Source of the DNA: Spirochaetales bacterium UBA4629 | GTDB taxonomy: Bacteria; Spirochaetota; Spirochaetia; Sphaerochaetales; Sphaerochaetaceae | Direction: 5' to 3' | Length of the DNA: 20,060 nucleotides | Assembly: GCA_002406055.1 (NCBI GenBank) | Contig: DHMZ01000091.1 | Span: 1 to 20,060, forward strand | Part shown: positions 1-7,017 of the stretch, one piece after another | How the letters are laid out: each line of letters starts with the position of its first letter | How positions within the stretch are numbered: position 1 is the first letter of the stretch | Translations under genes and position numbers: made by a program | Notes under the pieces: model-generated | Seen by the model: only the letters and a program-made list of their open reading frames with translations | Told to the model about the DNA's origin: nothing | Databases searched by the model: none

Positions 1-33
1 AAAAAGAAATTGCAACAAAACGCAACAAATTTG

Positions 34-62
34 TTTACAAAGGATATTTTACAGTTTAGTAT
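34..62 (+). promoter_or_regulatory. Candidate sigma-70-type promoter of the ygeY-like gene
   Basis: TTTACA at 34-39 and TAGTAT at 57-62 are separated by exactly 17 bases and resemble -35 and -10 boxes. Transcription would start near 69, giving a leader of about 50 bases before the ATG at 117. Two copies of GCAACAAA (12-19 and 22-29), one helical turn apart, lie just upstream and could bind a regulator. This is pattern matching only. Confidence 0.4.
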
Positions 63-116
63 TTAACTGTGGTCGAAAAAGCCCAAATAAAAGTGGAAAC
101 ATTGGAGGTTTCTTTT

Positions 117-1493
117 ATGGATTATGCTGCAATTAAAAAAGCTGCTGAAGCCTATGGCCCAGCAATGACAAAATTCCTCAGAGACATGATTGCTATTCCT
201 TCTGAGAGTTGTGAAGAAAAGGGTGTTGTTTACAGAATCAAGGAAGAGATGGAAAAGCTTGGCTATGATAAAGTTGAAATCGATGGGCTAGGCAACATTA
301 TTGGATGGATGGGAACTGGAGACAAGATTATTGCTCTTGATTCTCATATTGATACTGTAGGTATTGGTAATATTAAGAACTGGACTAATGACCCATACAA
401 GGGATACGAGACAGATAAGATTATCTATGGCCGTGGTGGTTCTGACCAGGAAGGCGGAATGGCTTCTGCTACATATGGTGCAAAGATTATGAAGGACCTT
501 GGCCTTATCCCAGAAGGCTATAAGATTATGGTCGTTGGTTCTGTCCAGGAAGAAGACTGTGATGGTATGTGTTGGCAGTACATCTACAACGTAGATAAGA
601 TTGTTCCTGAATTTGTTATCTCAACAGAGCCTACAGACGGCGGTATTTATCGTGGTCACAGAGGAAGAATGGAAATTAGAGTCGATGTTAAGGGTATTTC
701 TTGCCATGGCTCAGCTCCAGAGAGAGGCGACAACGCTATCTATAAGATGGCTGATATCCTTCAGGACGTAAGAGCTCTCAATGAAAATCCTGCAGATGAT
801 TCAGTTGAGATTAAGGGTCTTGTAAAGATGCTTGATCCAAAGTATAACCCAGAGCACTATGAAGATGCACGCTTCTTAGGACGTGGAACATGTACAACAA
901 GCCAGATTTTCTATACATCTCCTTCTAGATGTGCTGTTGCAGATAGCTGTGCTATCAGCATCGACAGAAGAATGACAGCTGGTGAAACATATCAGTCTTG
1001 TTTAAAGGAAATTGAAGATCTTCCTTCTGTTAAGAAGTATGGCAAGGATGTGAAGGTCTCTATGTACTGGTATGATAGACCATCTTGGACAAACGAAGTT
1101 TATAAGACAGAGTGTTTCTTCCCAACATGGATTAACAAAGAGACAGCTCCACATGTTCAAGCTCTCGTTGATGCACACCATGCACTTTGGGGAGAAAAGA
1201 GACTCTATAGCGATGACATCTCTAAGAGCAAGAGAGAAGGTCGCCCTCTAACAGATAAGTGGACATTCTCTACTAATGGCGTTGCTATTCAGGGTAGATA
1301 TGGTATTCCTTGCGTAGGTTTCGGACCAGGTGCAGAGAGCCAGGCTCATGCTCCTAACGAAATAACATGGAAGCAGGATCTCGTTGTTTGTGCTGCTCTC
1401 TATGCTGCTGTACCTCTTCTTTATAAGCCAGGCGATAAGAAAGAAAGTGCAACATCATTCAGACAGGAATTAACTGGAAATGATATTAAATAA
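117..1493 (+). CDS. ygeY: YgeY-type M20 family metallohydrolase
   Basis: Zinc-dependent cytosolic amidohydrolase/peptidase of the M20 family, closest in motif pattern to YgeY, the 'selenium metabolism hydrolase' family; the true substrate is unknown. Of 458 residues, the expected metal and catalytic residues are all visible: H77 and D79 in SHIDTVG, D110 in GGSDQEGG, the E145-E146 pair after GSVQ, E171 in STEPT, and H411 in AHAPNE. The start is set at ATG 117 because GGAGG at 104-108 lies 8 bases before it. An in-frame GTG at 69 would add 16 residues but has no ribosome binding site and overlaps the probable promoter. The protein is longer than the roughly 400 residues usual for YgeY, with extra sequence around residues 240-262 and 320-380. 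It appears monocistronic, ending at a terminator at 1511-1549. Nothing selenium-related is seen nearby, so family membership is firmer than function. Confidence 0.85.
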   Translation: MDYAAIKKAAEAYGPAMTKFLRDMIAIPSESCEEKGVVYRIKEEMEKLGYDKVEIDGLGNIIGWMGTGDKIIALDSHIDTVGIGNIKNWTNDPYKGYETDKIIYGRGGSDQEGGMASATYGAKIMKDLGLIPEGYKIMVVGSVQEEDCDGMCWQYIYNVDKIVPEFVISTEPTDGGIYRGHRGRMEIRVDVKGISCHGSAPERGDNAIYKMADILQDVRALNENPADDSVEIKGLVKMLDPKYNPEHYEDARFLGRGTCTTSQIFYTSPSRCAVADSCAISIDRRMTAGETYQSCLKEIEDLPSVKKYGKDVKVSMYWYDRPSWTNEVYKTECFFPTWINKETAPHVQALVDAHHALWGEKRLYSDDISKSKREGRPLTDKWTFSTNGVAIQGRYGIPCVGFGPGAESQAHAPNEITWKQDLVVCAALYAAVPLLYKPGDKKESATSFRQELTGNDIK

Positions 1494-1510
1494 GAGATTA
1501 TTTAAATAGA

Positions 1511-1549
1511 AGAGTGGGGAAAGCAGTTATGTTTTCCCTCTCTTTTTTT
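1511..1549 (+). terminator. Intrinsic terminator after the ygeY-like gene
   Basis: AGAGTGGGGAAA (1511-1522) pairs with TTTTCCCTCTCT (1532-1543) with a single T-T mismatch and one G-T pair, around a 9-base loop. A run of seven T follows (1543-1549). This is a textbook rho-independent terminator 17 bases after the stop codon. It lies just before the ribosome binding site of the next small gene. Confidence 0.85.
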
Positions 1550-1558
1550 GGAGATAAA

Positions 1559-1798
1559 ATGAATCCTTTTGATTTATTAAAAATGCAAAAAGCATGGGGG
1601 AGTTTTTCTTCTGAACACCCTAAATTTACTTCGTTCATTTCATATATAGCATCTCATCCAATTGAGGTTGGTGATGTAATAAGCGTTGCAATCGAGAAAG
1701 GTGAGAATGGAAAGAAGATTTCATCTAATATGAGAGTAACAGAGAAGGATTTAGAGCTAATACATCTCTTACAAAGTATGGGAAAAAAGGAGAGCTAA
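1559..1798 (+). CDS. Small hypothetical protein, 79 residues
   Basis: Not recognised. The protein begins MNPFDLLKMQKAW and is mixed helical and strand in character, with no signal peptide, membrane segment or cysteine motif. It has a central IEVGDVISVAIEKG stretch and a charged C-terminal helix (VTEKDLELIHLLQ). The start at ATG 1559 is chosen because GGAG at 1550-1553 sits 5 bases upstream; a longer reading from GTG 1514 would start inside the terminator hairpin and is unlikely. The ribosome binding site directly follows the T-run, so expression would need read-through or a promoter inside the terminator region. It converges on the VanZ-like gene with a 4-base tail-to-tail overlap. The clean start, good ribosome binding site and normal codon use make it likely to be real. 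Confidence 0.6.
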   Translation: MNPFDLLKMQKAWGSFSSEHPKFTSFISYIASHPIEVGDVISVAIEKGENGKKISSNMRVTEKDLELIHLLQSMGKKES

Positions 1799-2325
1799 AA
1801 CTCTTTTAAGGACCTATAGAATAAGTATATATAATAGCCTAGTAGCGCTCCCATACTGTTGTGGAAGATATCATCAAATTCAAAGAAGCCTCTTTTTGTT
1901 ATTAACTGCGTTATCTCAATGAGAGATGAAAAAATAATGGCCCAAATTGGTGTATAGTATCCAAATTTTTTATACTTCGTATCTTCCAACATAAAAGGAA
2001 GCATAAAGCCAAAAGGAAGAAGCATAATGATGTTGCAAACAACCTGTCTTCCATTTTGCCAAAAGGTATAATTAAAGTTCTCGTATGACCAAAAGATAGT
2101 AAGGTTATAGCGATAATTAGGGAATGGAATCCTATCTAATAGTGTTAAAGAAAGAACAGTAAGTATATATGGGAAGAAGAAAATAGAGACTATTCTTCTT
2201 TTATAGTCTCTCTTTGTTTTTAAAATGATCCCAATTTCAATTAGAGCAAAAAGTGAAGAGAAGATAAAAATATACTCTATGCACTTGCTACTAAGACCCA
2301 AGCTATCCATTCGAATAAGATACAT
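1795..2325 (-). CDS. VanZ-like family integral membrane protein
   Basis: A 176-residue membrane protein with about five hydrophobic segments (roughly residues 15-35, 44-63, 96-113, 124-142 and 156-172). It carries the VanZ-family signature: N98 followed by LLPFG (residues 102-106), then SSLIEITQL with E137 and Q140, then R145, FEFDDIF with D151-D152, N156 and G159. VanZ in enterococci gives low-level teicoplanin resistance, but most chromosomal homologues have no known role, so no resistance function should be assumed. This is the only minus-strand gene in the window. The start at 2325 has no convincing ribosome binding site; an in-frame ATG six codons in (2310) is equally unsupported. Its 3' end overlaps the convergent small gene by four bases. 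Confidence 0.75.
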   Translation of the reverse strand: MYLIRMDSLGLSSKCIEYIFIFSSLFALIEIGIILKTKRDYKRRIVSIFFFPYILTVLSLTLLDRIPFPNYRYNLTIFWSYENFNYTFWQNGRQVVCNIIMLLPFGFMLPFMLEDTKYKKFGYYTPIWAIIFSSLIEITQLITKRGFFEFDDIFHNSMGALLGYYIYLFYRSLKEF

Positions 2326-2558
2326 TATTTGGTTAATAAATGGAAATGCAAAAGTTCAAAATAACAAGGCATTTCATTATTGTTAATTGAATAAAGATAA
2401 TTATCTTCTACAAATCGCTTACTGAAAATAAATACACACTCACTTCATTTATTATTTCTTTTCTATTTTTCTTCTCTTTAGAAATCTAGAAGGATAGAAT
2501 TTTTTACCTTTCTAATAAGGGTGATATAAGCTAAAATAGATTTTTGGTGGAGAGTATT
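2326..2558. other. Divergent intergenic region with short palindromes
   Basis: About 230 bases between the divergent VanZ-like and epimerase genes, with no open frame I can support. It contains a perfect 14-base palindrome, AAGATAATTATCTT, at 2394-2407 and a promoter-like stretch just before the epimerase gene. This region must carry the promoters of both flanking genes. Palindromes of this length can occur by chance in AT-rich DNA. Confidence 0.4.
2509..2537 (+). promoter_or_regulatory. Candidate promoter for the UDP-sugar operon
   Basis: TAAAAT at 2532-2537 could be a -10 box, with a weak TTTCTA at 2509-2514 placed 17 bases upstream. The surrounding 13 bases ATAAGCTAAAATA (2526-2538) recur exactly just before the exonuclease gene at 6175-6187. 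That repeat is the main reason to suspect a promoter element. The -35 match is poor. Confidence 0.3.
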
Positions 2559-3602
2559 ATGGAAAGAATACTTATTACAGGCGCTGCTGGTTTTATTGGC
2601 GCTGCCTTAGCTAAAAGATTAGTAGAAGATGAAAACAATATTTGCTATGGAGTAGATAACTTAAATAGTTATTATGACCCAAGCTTAAAAGAATATAGGC
2701 TAAAGAAAATAGAAGAAAAAAAGAAAGGCGAGAATTGGCACTTTGTAAAAGGCAATATTGCTGATAAAGAGTTTATTTCTTCTCTTTTTGACGAGGTAGA
2801 GCCAACAATAGTTGTGAACCTTGCAGCTCAGGCTGGAGTTAGGTATTCAATTGAGAATCCAGAAGTATATATAGAGTCAAATATAGTTGGATTCTTTAAT
2901 ATCCTTGAAGCATGTAGGCATGCTCCAAATCTTAAACATTTAGTCTATGCTTCTTCCTCCTCTGTTTATGGCTCAAATAGCAAAATTCCATATTCTACAG
3001 ACGATAAAGTAGATAATCCTGTTTCTCTGTATGCTGCAACAAAGAAGTCAAATGAACTAATGGCTCATGCATACTCTAAACTCTATAATATTCCATCAAC
3101 TGGATTGAGATTTTTTACTGTCTATGGTGAGGCTGGCCGTCCAGATATGGCATATTTTTCTTTTACTAATAAGTTAAGAGAGAATAAAGACATTGAGATA
3201 TTCAACTATGGTAATTGCAAGCGAGATTTTACCTATGTAAGTGATATAGTAGAAGGAATAATAAGGGTAATGAACAAAGCACCTGAAAAGAAAATCGGAG
3301 ATGATGGTCTCTTTATTCCTCCTTATAAGGTTTATAACATTGGAAATAATCATCCAGAGAATCTATTAGAATTTGTAACAATACTTCAAGAAGAATTAGT
3401 AAGAGCTGGAGTTCTTCCATCTGACTATGACTTTGAGGCACATAAAAAACTTGTTCCTATGCAAAAGGGAGATGTTGCTATAACATACGCAGATGTAAGT
3501 GAGTTAGAGCGTGATTTTGGTTTTAAGCCTAAAACTACGCTTAGAGAGGGCTTAAGAAAATTTGCTACTTGGTATAAAGAGTATTATGGGGGGAATGAAT
3601 GA
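2559..3602 (+). CDS. UDP-glucuronate 4-epimerase (extended SDR family)
   Basis: NAD-dependent epimerase of the extended short-chain dehydrogenase fold, expected to interconvert UDP-glucuronate and UDP-galacturonate in the cytosol. Visible are the Rossmann motif GAAGFIG (residues 8-14), D33 for NAD ribose, LAAQAGVRYSI (88-98), the SSSSVYG strand (132-138), the catalytic Y158-x3-K162 in YAATK, and GRPDMAYF (193-200). That last motif is typical of UDP-glucuronate epimerases. Length 347 fits the family. The start is ATG 2559 with GGTGGAG at 2546-2552; the upstream TTG/GTG in-frame codons lie inside that binding site. The stop overlaps the start of the UDP-glucose dehydrogenase gene as ATGA, so the pair is translationally coupled. 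The neighbour makes this enzyme's substrate, which supports the assignment over a plain UDP-glucose 4-epimerase. Confidence 0.85.
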   Translation: MERILITGAAGFIGAALAKRLVEDENNICYGVDNLNSYYDPSLKEYRLKKIEEKKKGENWHFVKGNIADKEFISSLFDEVEPTIVVNLAAQAGVRYSIENPEVYIESNIVGFFNILEACRHAPNLKHLVYASSSSVYGSNSKIPYSTDDKVDNPVSLYAATKKSNELMAHAYSKLYNIPSTGLRFFTVYGEAGRPDMAYFSFTNKLRENKDIEIFNYGNCKRDFTYVSDIVEGIIRVMNKAPEKKIGDDGLFIPPYKVYNIGNNHPENLLEFVTILQEELVRAGVLPSDYDFEAHKKLVPMQKGDVAITYADVSELERDFGFKPKTTLREGLRKFATWYKEYYGGNE

Positions 3603-4849
3603 GAGATTTTAAAGATTTAAAGATAGCTGTTGCGGGAACTGGCTATGTTGGCTTATCTATTGCAACGCTATTGAGTCAGCATCATGAGGTAACCGCTGTA
3701 GATATCATCGAGGAGAAGGTTAAACTTATTAATGCGCGCAAAAGTCCTATTCAAGATGAATACATTGAGAAGTATTTAAGAGAAAAAGACTTAAAACTCA
3801 AAGCAACTTTAGATGGAAAAGAGGCTTATAGCGATGCTGATTTTGTTGTTATTGCAGCTCCTACTAATTATGACAGCAAGAAGAACTTTTTCGATACATC
3901 TGCAGTAGAATCTGTAATAAAAGAAGTAATTGAGTGCAATGTCGAGGCAATAATGGTAATTAAAAGTACCATTCCTGTTGGGTACACACAGCAAATAAGA
4001 GAAAAATTTCATTGTGACAACATTATCTTTAGCCCTGAGTTTTTGCGTGAAAGCAAGGCACTTTATGACAATTTGTATCCTAGTCGTATAATTGTTGGTA
4101 CAGATAAAGAAAATCAAAGGTTAATGAAAGCGGCACAAGTCTTTGCTTCACTTTTACAGGAAGGTGCCATTAAAGAAGATATAGAAACGCTCTTTATGGG
4201 CTTTACAGAAGCAGAAGCTGTTAAGCTCTTTGCTAACACATATTTAGCTTTGAGAGTATCATTCTTCAATGAACTCGATACATATGCTGAAATAAAAGGA
4301 CTAAACACTAAAGACATAATTAGTGGAGTATGTCTAGACCCAAGAATTGGAACTCACTACAATAATCCAAGCTTTGGCTATGGTGGCTATTGTCTTCCTA
4401 AAGATACAAAGCAGCTACTTGCTAACTATCAAGATGTTCCTGAGAACTTAATTGAAGCAATTGTTGAGAGCAATAGAACTCGAAAAGACTTTATTGCAGA
4501 GAGAGTCCTTGAAAAGAGTGGTGGTTATTCATCTAATGATAGCTGGAATGAAGACAAAGAAAAAAAGATTGTTGTTGGCGTTTATAGGCTGACTATGAAA
4601 GCTAATAGTGATAACTTTAGACAGAGCTCGATACAGGGTATTATGAAGAGAATTAAAGCTAAGGGAGCGCTTTGTATTATTTACGAACCAACACTTCCTG
4701 ATGGCTCAACATTCTTTGGTTCCTTAGTCGTTAACGATTTAGCGAAATTTAAGGAAGAATCAGATACAATTATCGCTAATAGATTTAGTGATGAATTGAA
4801 AGATGTAGAGGGTAAGGTCTATACAAGAGACCTGTTTAGATGTGACTAG
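3599..4849 (+). CDS. ugd: UDP-glucose 6-dehydrogenase
   Basis: Oxidises UDP-glucose to UDP-glucuronate with two NAD+, feeding the adjacent epimerase. The 416-residue protein shows the N-terminal NAD motif GTGYVG (residues 13-18), D35, KSTIPVG (122-128), FSPEFLRE with E147, the central helix with K209 and N213, and the active-site stretch GYGGYCLPKD with nucleophile C265 and D269. The C-terminal UDP-binding domain includes YRLTMKANSDNFRQSS. It belongs to the short Ugd type seen with capsule and polysaccharide genes. The start at 3599 is fixed by the ATGA overlap with the epimerase gene; GGGGGGAA just upstream serves as ribosome binding site. No glycosyltransferase is adjacent, so the acceptor polysaccharide must be encoded elsewhere. 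The 3' end overlaps a Cys-rich ORF by 8 bases. Confidence 0.92.
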   Translation: MRDFKDLKIAVAGTGYVGLSIATLLSQHHEVTAVDIIEEKVKLINARKSPIQDEYIEKYLREKDLKLKATLDGKEAYSDADFVVIAAPTNYDSKKNFFDTSAVESVIKEVIECNVEAIMVIKSTIPVGYTQQIREKFHCDNIIFSPEFLRESKALYDNLYPSRIIVGTDKENQRLMKAAQVFASLLQEGAIKEDIETLFMGFTEAEAVKLFANTYLALRVSFFNELDTYAEIKGLNTKDIISGVCLDPRIGTHYNNPSFGYGGYCLPKDTKQLLANYQDVPENLIEAIVESNRTRKDFIAERVLEKSGGYSSNDSWNEDKEKKIVVGVYRLTMKANSDNFRQSSIQGIMKRIKAKGALCIIYEPTLPDGSTFFGSLVVNDLAKFKEESDTIIANRFSDELKDVEGKVYTRDLFRCD

Positions 4850-5159
4850 AGAAGAATTAAAAAAATTAATTAATCCATTAGACGATAAAAAGAGAAAAGA
4901 GCTTTCTTTAAGGGGCTATTTTGTTCGTTCTTCAGATGAGACAAAGGTTTTTTGTCCTCGTGGCTGTGAACTCAGAAAAAAGAGTAAAAAGAAGAGTGGA
5001 GATATTCGCTATTGCTCAAAGAGCAGTTGCTCTAGGTGTCCAACTCCATGCTGTACATTTACTGAAAAAAGAAAGTGGAAAGAGGTCGATTTCTCAACTT
5101 CCTGTGTTATTAAAGGACCAATTGAAAATCTTCTTAATGATTTAAAGTTATTGAAATAA
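4842..5159 (+). CDS. Cys-rich zinc-ribbon-like protein, possibly transposase-derived
   Basis: A 105-residue basic protein with eight cysteines at residues 38, 42, 58, 63, 66, 70, 71 and 88. The pattern CPRGC, then a KKSKKKSGDIRY basic stretch, C-x4-C-x2-C-x3-CC, and KWKEVDFS resembles the central zinc-ribbon block found inside some IS1182-like DDE transposases. No DDE catalytic domain follows in any frame. It may be a transposase remnant, a domesticated fragment, or a stand-alone zinc-binding protein. The only available start is GTG 4842, which overlaps the end of ugd by 8 bases and lacks a clear ribosome binding site, so expression would depend on coupling. It borders a stretch of decayed genes, which fits a remnant of past insertion. 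The transposase link is from memory of family motifs and is uncertain. Confidence 0.5.
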   Translation: MTREELKKLINPLDDKKRKELSLRGYFVRSSDETKVFCPRGCELRKKSKKKSGDIRYCSKSSCSRCPTPCCTFTEKRKWKEVDFSTSCVIKGPIENLLNDLKLLK

Positions 5160-5201
5160 AGATTTCAAGTTGGCATTATTATGTCGTTTTAAGGAGATAA
5201 T

Positions 5202-5823
5202 ATAAAAAAGATATTATTTGTTATTTCATTAGTTTTGCTTGTAGCAATCCCTGTATTTGCTATTAATACAGATGCTGTGGTGGACAGTATTCATTAACAA
5301 AAGAAGAGAATAGTGACTTTAAACCATCTTCATACACAGTTTCTATGTATCTAGATAGTTTTGTTAATGATGTGTATATGGAACAGCTGGCTTAAAGGTT
5401 CCTTATGTAAATGGAAAGACTAAGTTTAGTGATTCTTCTGCCTATACTTCAACAGGCGTGGAGGGAAGAATTCCTTTTACAAATGATTTTTCATTGCTTA
5501 TTGGTGGTGGTTTAAGTTTTGATGTAGTATACCTATCATCTGTAACAACCCTTGATTCTTATTGGGGCGGATACATTACTATCGTTAACAAATCTAGTCT
5601 ATTCTTAACGACAACTAACATTACAGGCAATGTTGCGCTTTCATATTCCCTAGGAGATGCACTTTTATTTAAGTTAGGAGTAGCAGTAGAGTCTCCACTT
5701 TACTATTACTATTCTCTCAGAGATGAGTATTCTTCAAGAGAAAGAACAAGCGACCTTAATTCAAATATTGCTTTTAAGTATGTAACTAGTTCACCATACA
5801 TGGCATTATCATTTGCAATCTAA
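5202..5823 (+). pseudogene. Broken gene for a small exported (outer-membrane-like) protein
   Basis: AAGGAG (5191-5196) is followed five bases later by ATA at 5202 where ATG is expected. Reading on from there gives a signal peptide, KKILFVISLVLLVAIPVFA. Near 5276-5280 the frame must shift: restoring one G in GTGGTGG joins it to GGQYSLTKEENSDF. A second one-base loss near 5377-5380 joins FVNDVY to GTAGLKVPYVNG. The last part stays open to TAA at 5823 and is rich in alternating polar and hydrophobic strands with many Tyr, Ser and Thr, ending SPYMALSFAI, as in small beta-barrel outer-membrane proteins. Rejoined, it would be about 207 residues. A lost start plus two single-base deletions mean it is almost certainly not made. 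The open C-terminal piece (5458-5823) has no credible start of its own. Sequencing error is the alternative. Confidence 0.7.
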
Positions 5824-5836
5824 TAATTAATCAAAT

Positions 5837-5873
5837 TCTCCATAAACGATATTTTATAAATCGTTTATTGAGA
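5837..5873. repeat. Imperfect inverted repeat / hairpin
   Basis: TCTC-c-ATAAACGAT (5837-5850) pairs with ATCGTTTAT-t-GAGA (5860-5873): 13 of 14 positions pair around a 9-base AT loop. It lies 14 bases after the stop of the broken exported-protein gene. No T-run follows, so it is not a standard terminator. It could be a regulatory or mobile-element-end remnant. Confidence 0.5.
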
Positions 5874-6183
5874 GAGTTTGATGGTAAAAAAGAATTAGAA
5901 AGTGGCAAAACAGCTCCAAGACTTTTTAAGCTTACCATTTCAAATATAAAACATGCTCTATTGTAGTAGATGAGAATAGATATGGGGAGGAAGGGAAGCT
6001 TAGATCTGACTATCGTTGGGGTGTTATTGCCACTTATTTTATCTAGTCGTCCTTCTTCTTGTTTCAGATAAGACTGGTGGTGTATTTCTAGCAGAACCTA
6101 TTGATATCATCGCTGTAGCTTTTAAAGTTATTCTTTTTTTAAATAAAATTCCAAAAGTTTTAAAAGAGAAAAAGATAAGCTAA
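5874..6183 (+). pseudogene. Remnant of an unrecognised coding sequence with a membrane segment
   Basis: Three open pieces in successive frames look like one former gene. The first reads DGKKELESGKTAPRLFKLT (from about 5880). It shifts near 5935 to KYKTCSIVVDENRYGEEG followed by LRSDYRWGVIATYF. It shifts again near 6035-6045 to YLVVLLLVSDKTGGVFLAEP and IDIIAVAFKVILFLNKIPK, ending at TAA 6181-6183. Each step is consistent with loss of one base. The last piece has two hydrophobic stretches, suggesting a small membrane protein. No ATG with a ribosome binding site starts it. I do not recognise the family, and the left edge is uncertain because the frame is open back into the hairpin region. Confidence 0.4.
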
Positions 6184-6187
6184 AATA
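6175..6187 (+). promoter_or_regulatory. Repeated promoter-like 13-mer before the exonuclease gene
   Basis: ATAAGCTAAAATA here is identical to 2526-2538 upstream of the UDP-sugar operon, and in both places it lies close to a start codon (6 and 21 bases). TAAAAT within it could act as a -10 box, although this copy would leave almost no leader before the ATG at 6193. It also overlaps the stop of the decayed gene. Confidence 0.25.
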
Positions 6188-6192
6188 AAGTT

Positions 6193-7008
6193 ATGGATAC
6201 ACTTCTTATAGTTGATGGCAATAATCTTCTTTTTCAAACATTTTATGGCTTACCTACATCAATAAGAAGTAAGAGCGGAAAGCCAATTAATGGCGTTATT
6301 GGCTTTATTTCATATCTATTAAAGATGATGAAAATGACAGAAGCGACGCACATACTTGTTGTTTTTGATAGAGATACGAATGCTCTGAGAAAAGAGATAA
6401 ATAGCCAATATAAAGCTAATAGAACAATCGATTGGGCGAGCGTGAGTGAAGATGAATCACCTTTTAGCCAAGAAGCTGATATCTTAAAGTGTTTAGAGTA
6501 CCTTTCTGTCAAAGCTATCTATTCAGAAGGAATGGAAGCTGATGACACAATTAGCTCTGTTGCTCTTGAATACAAAGAGAAAATGAGAGTTGTTATAGCA
6601 TCTTTCGATAGTGACTTCTTTCAGCTTATTGGCCCTAATGTTTCTGTTTTGCGTTACAGAGGAAAGAACTCAACTTTAATTACGCTTGATTCGTTTATTT
6701 CACAGTTTTCCTTTCCTCCTTCGTCTTACTCTTTATTTAAAGCAATAGTTGGTGATAATAGCGATAACATAAAAGGTGTAGATGGAATAGGCAAGAAGAG
6801 GGCAATAGCGTACTTAACTGGTGCTTGTTCTCTTCTTATAAAAGAAAAAATTGAAAAAGAAAGAGACAAAATAAGACAAAACCATGAGATAATAAAGCTA
6901 AGAAAGCTTTCTTTTGATATTCCTAAACTAGAAGAAATGGAATATATGAAAGATAGAGCTAAGCTAACTAATAGCATTATTCTTAGTGAATGCGGAATCT
7001 TCAATTAG
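6193..7008 (+). CDS. Stand-alone 5'-3' exonuclease (Pol I N-domain / FEN type)
   Basis: A 271-residue protein matching the 5'-nuclease domain normally fused to DNA polymerase I, expected to cleave 5' flaps and RNA primers using two metal ions. All acidic residues of the family are in place: D8 (VDGN), D59 (FDRD), E115, D117 and D118 (EADD), D139 and D141 (FDSD), D188 and D191 (GDNSDN). YKANR (73-77) and the helix-hairpin-helix GVDGIGKKRA (195-204) are also present, so it should be active. No polymerase domain follows, as in ExoIX/Xni-like or stand-alone Firmicute nucleases. The ATG at 6193 has only a weak AAAG upstream. It is followed after nine bases, containing GAGGTG, by the AAA15 ATPase gene, so the two are likely co-transcribed. 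Whether it is housekeeping or part of the defence unit cannot be told from sequence. Confidence 0.85.
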   Translation: MDTLLIVDGNNLLFQTFYGLPTSIRSKSGKPINGVIGFISYLLKMMKMTEATHILVVFDRDTNALRKEINSQYKANRTIDWASVSEDESPFSQEADILKCLEYLSVKAIYSEGMEADDTISSVALEYKEKMRVVIASFDSDFFQLIGPNVSVLRYRGKNSTLITLDSFISQFSFPPSSYSLFKAIVGDNSDNIKGVDGIGKKRAIAYLTGACSLLIKEKIEKERDKIRQNHEIIKLRKLSFDIPKLEEMEYMKDRAKLTNSIILSECGIFN

Positions 7009-7017
7009 AGGTGAATT

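Noticed and set aside
1514..1558. Longer N-terminus for the small hypothetical protein from GTG 1514
   Set aside because: Those codons form the terminator hairpin and T-run of the preceding gene; ATG 1559 has the proper ribosome binding site.
1795..2325. VanZ-like gene as an antibiotic-resistance determinant
   Set aside because: There are no other van genes nearby, and the family is widespread with other or unknown roles.
3809..4317. Two minus-strand open frames inside ugd
   Set aside because: They lie wholly within a well-supported gene, have no ribosome binding sites and give low-complexity translations.
5458..5823. Open frame of 121 codons starting GTG
   Set aside because: It is the C-terminal part of the broken exported-protein gene; its sense continues upstream of the GTG in the same frame and there is no ribosome binding site, so it is not listed as a separate gene.
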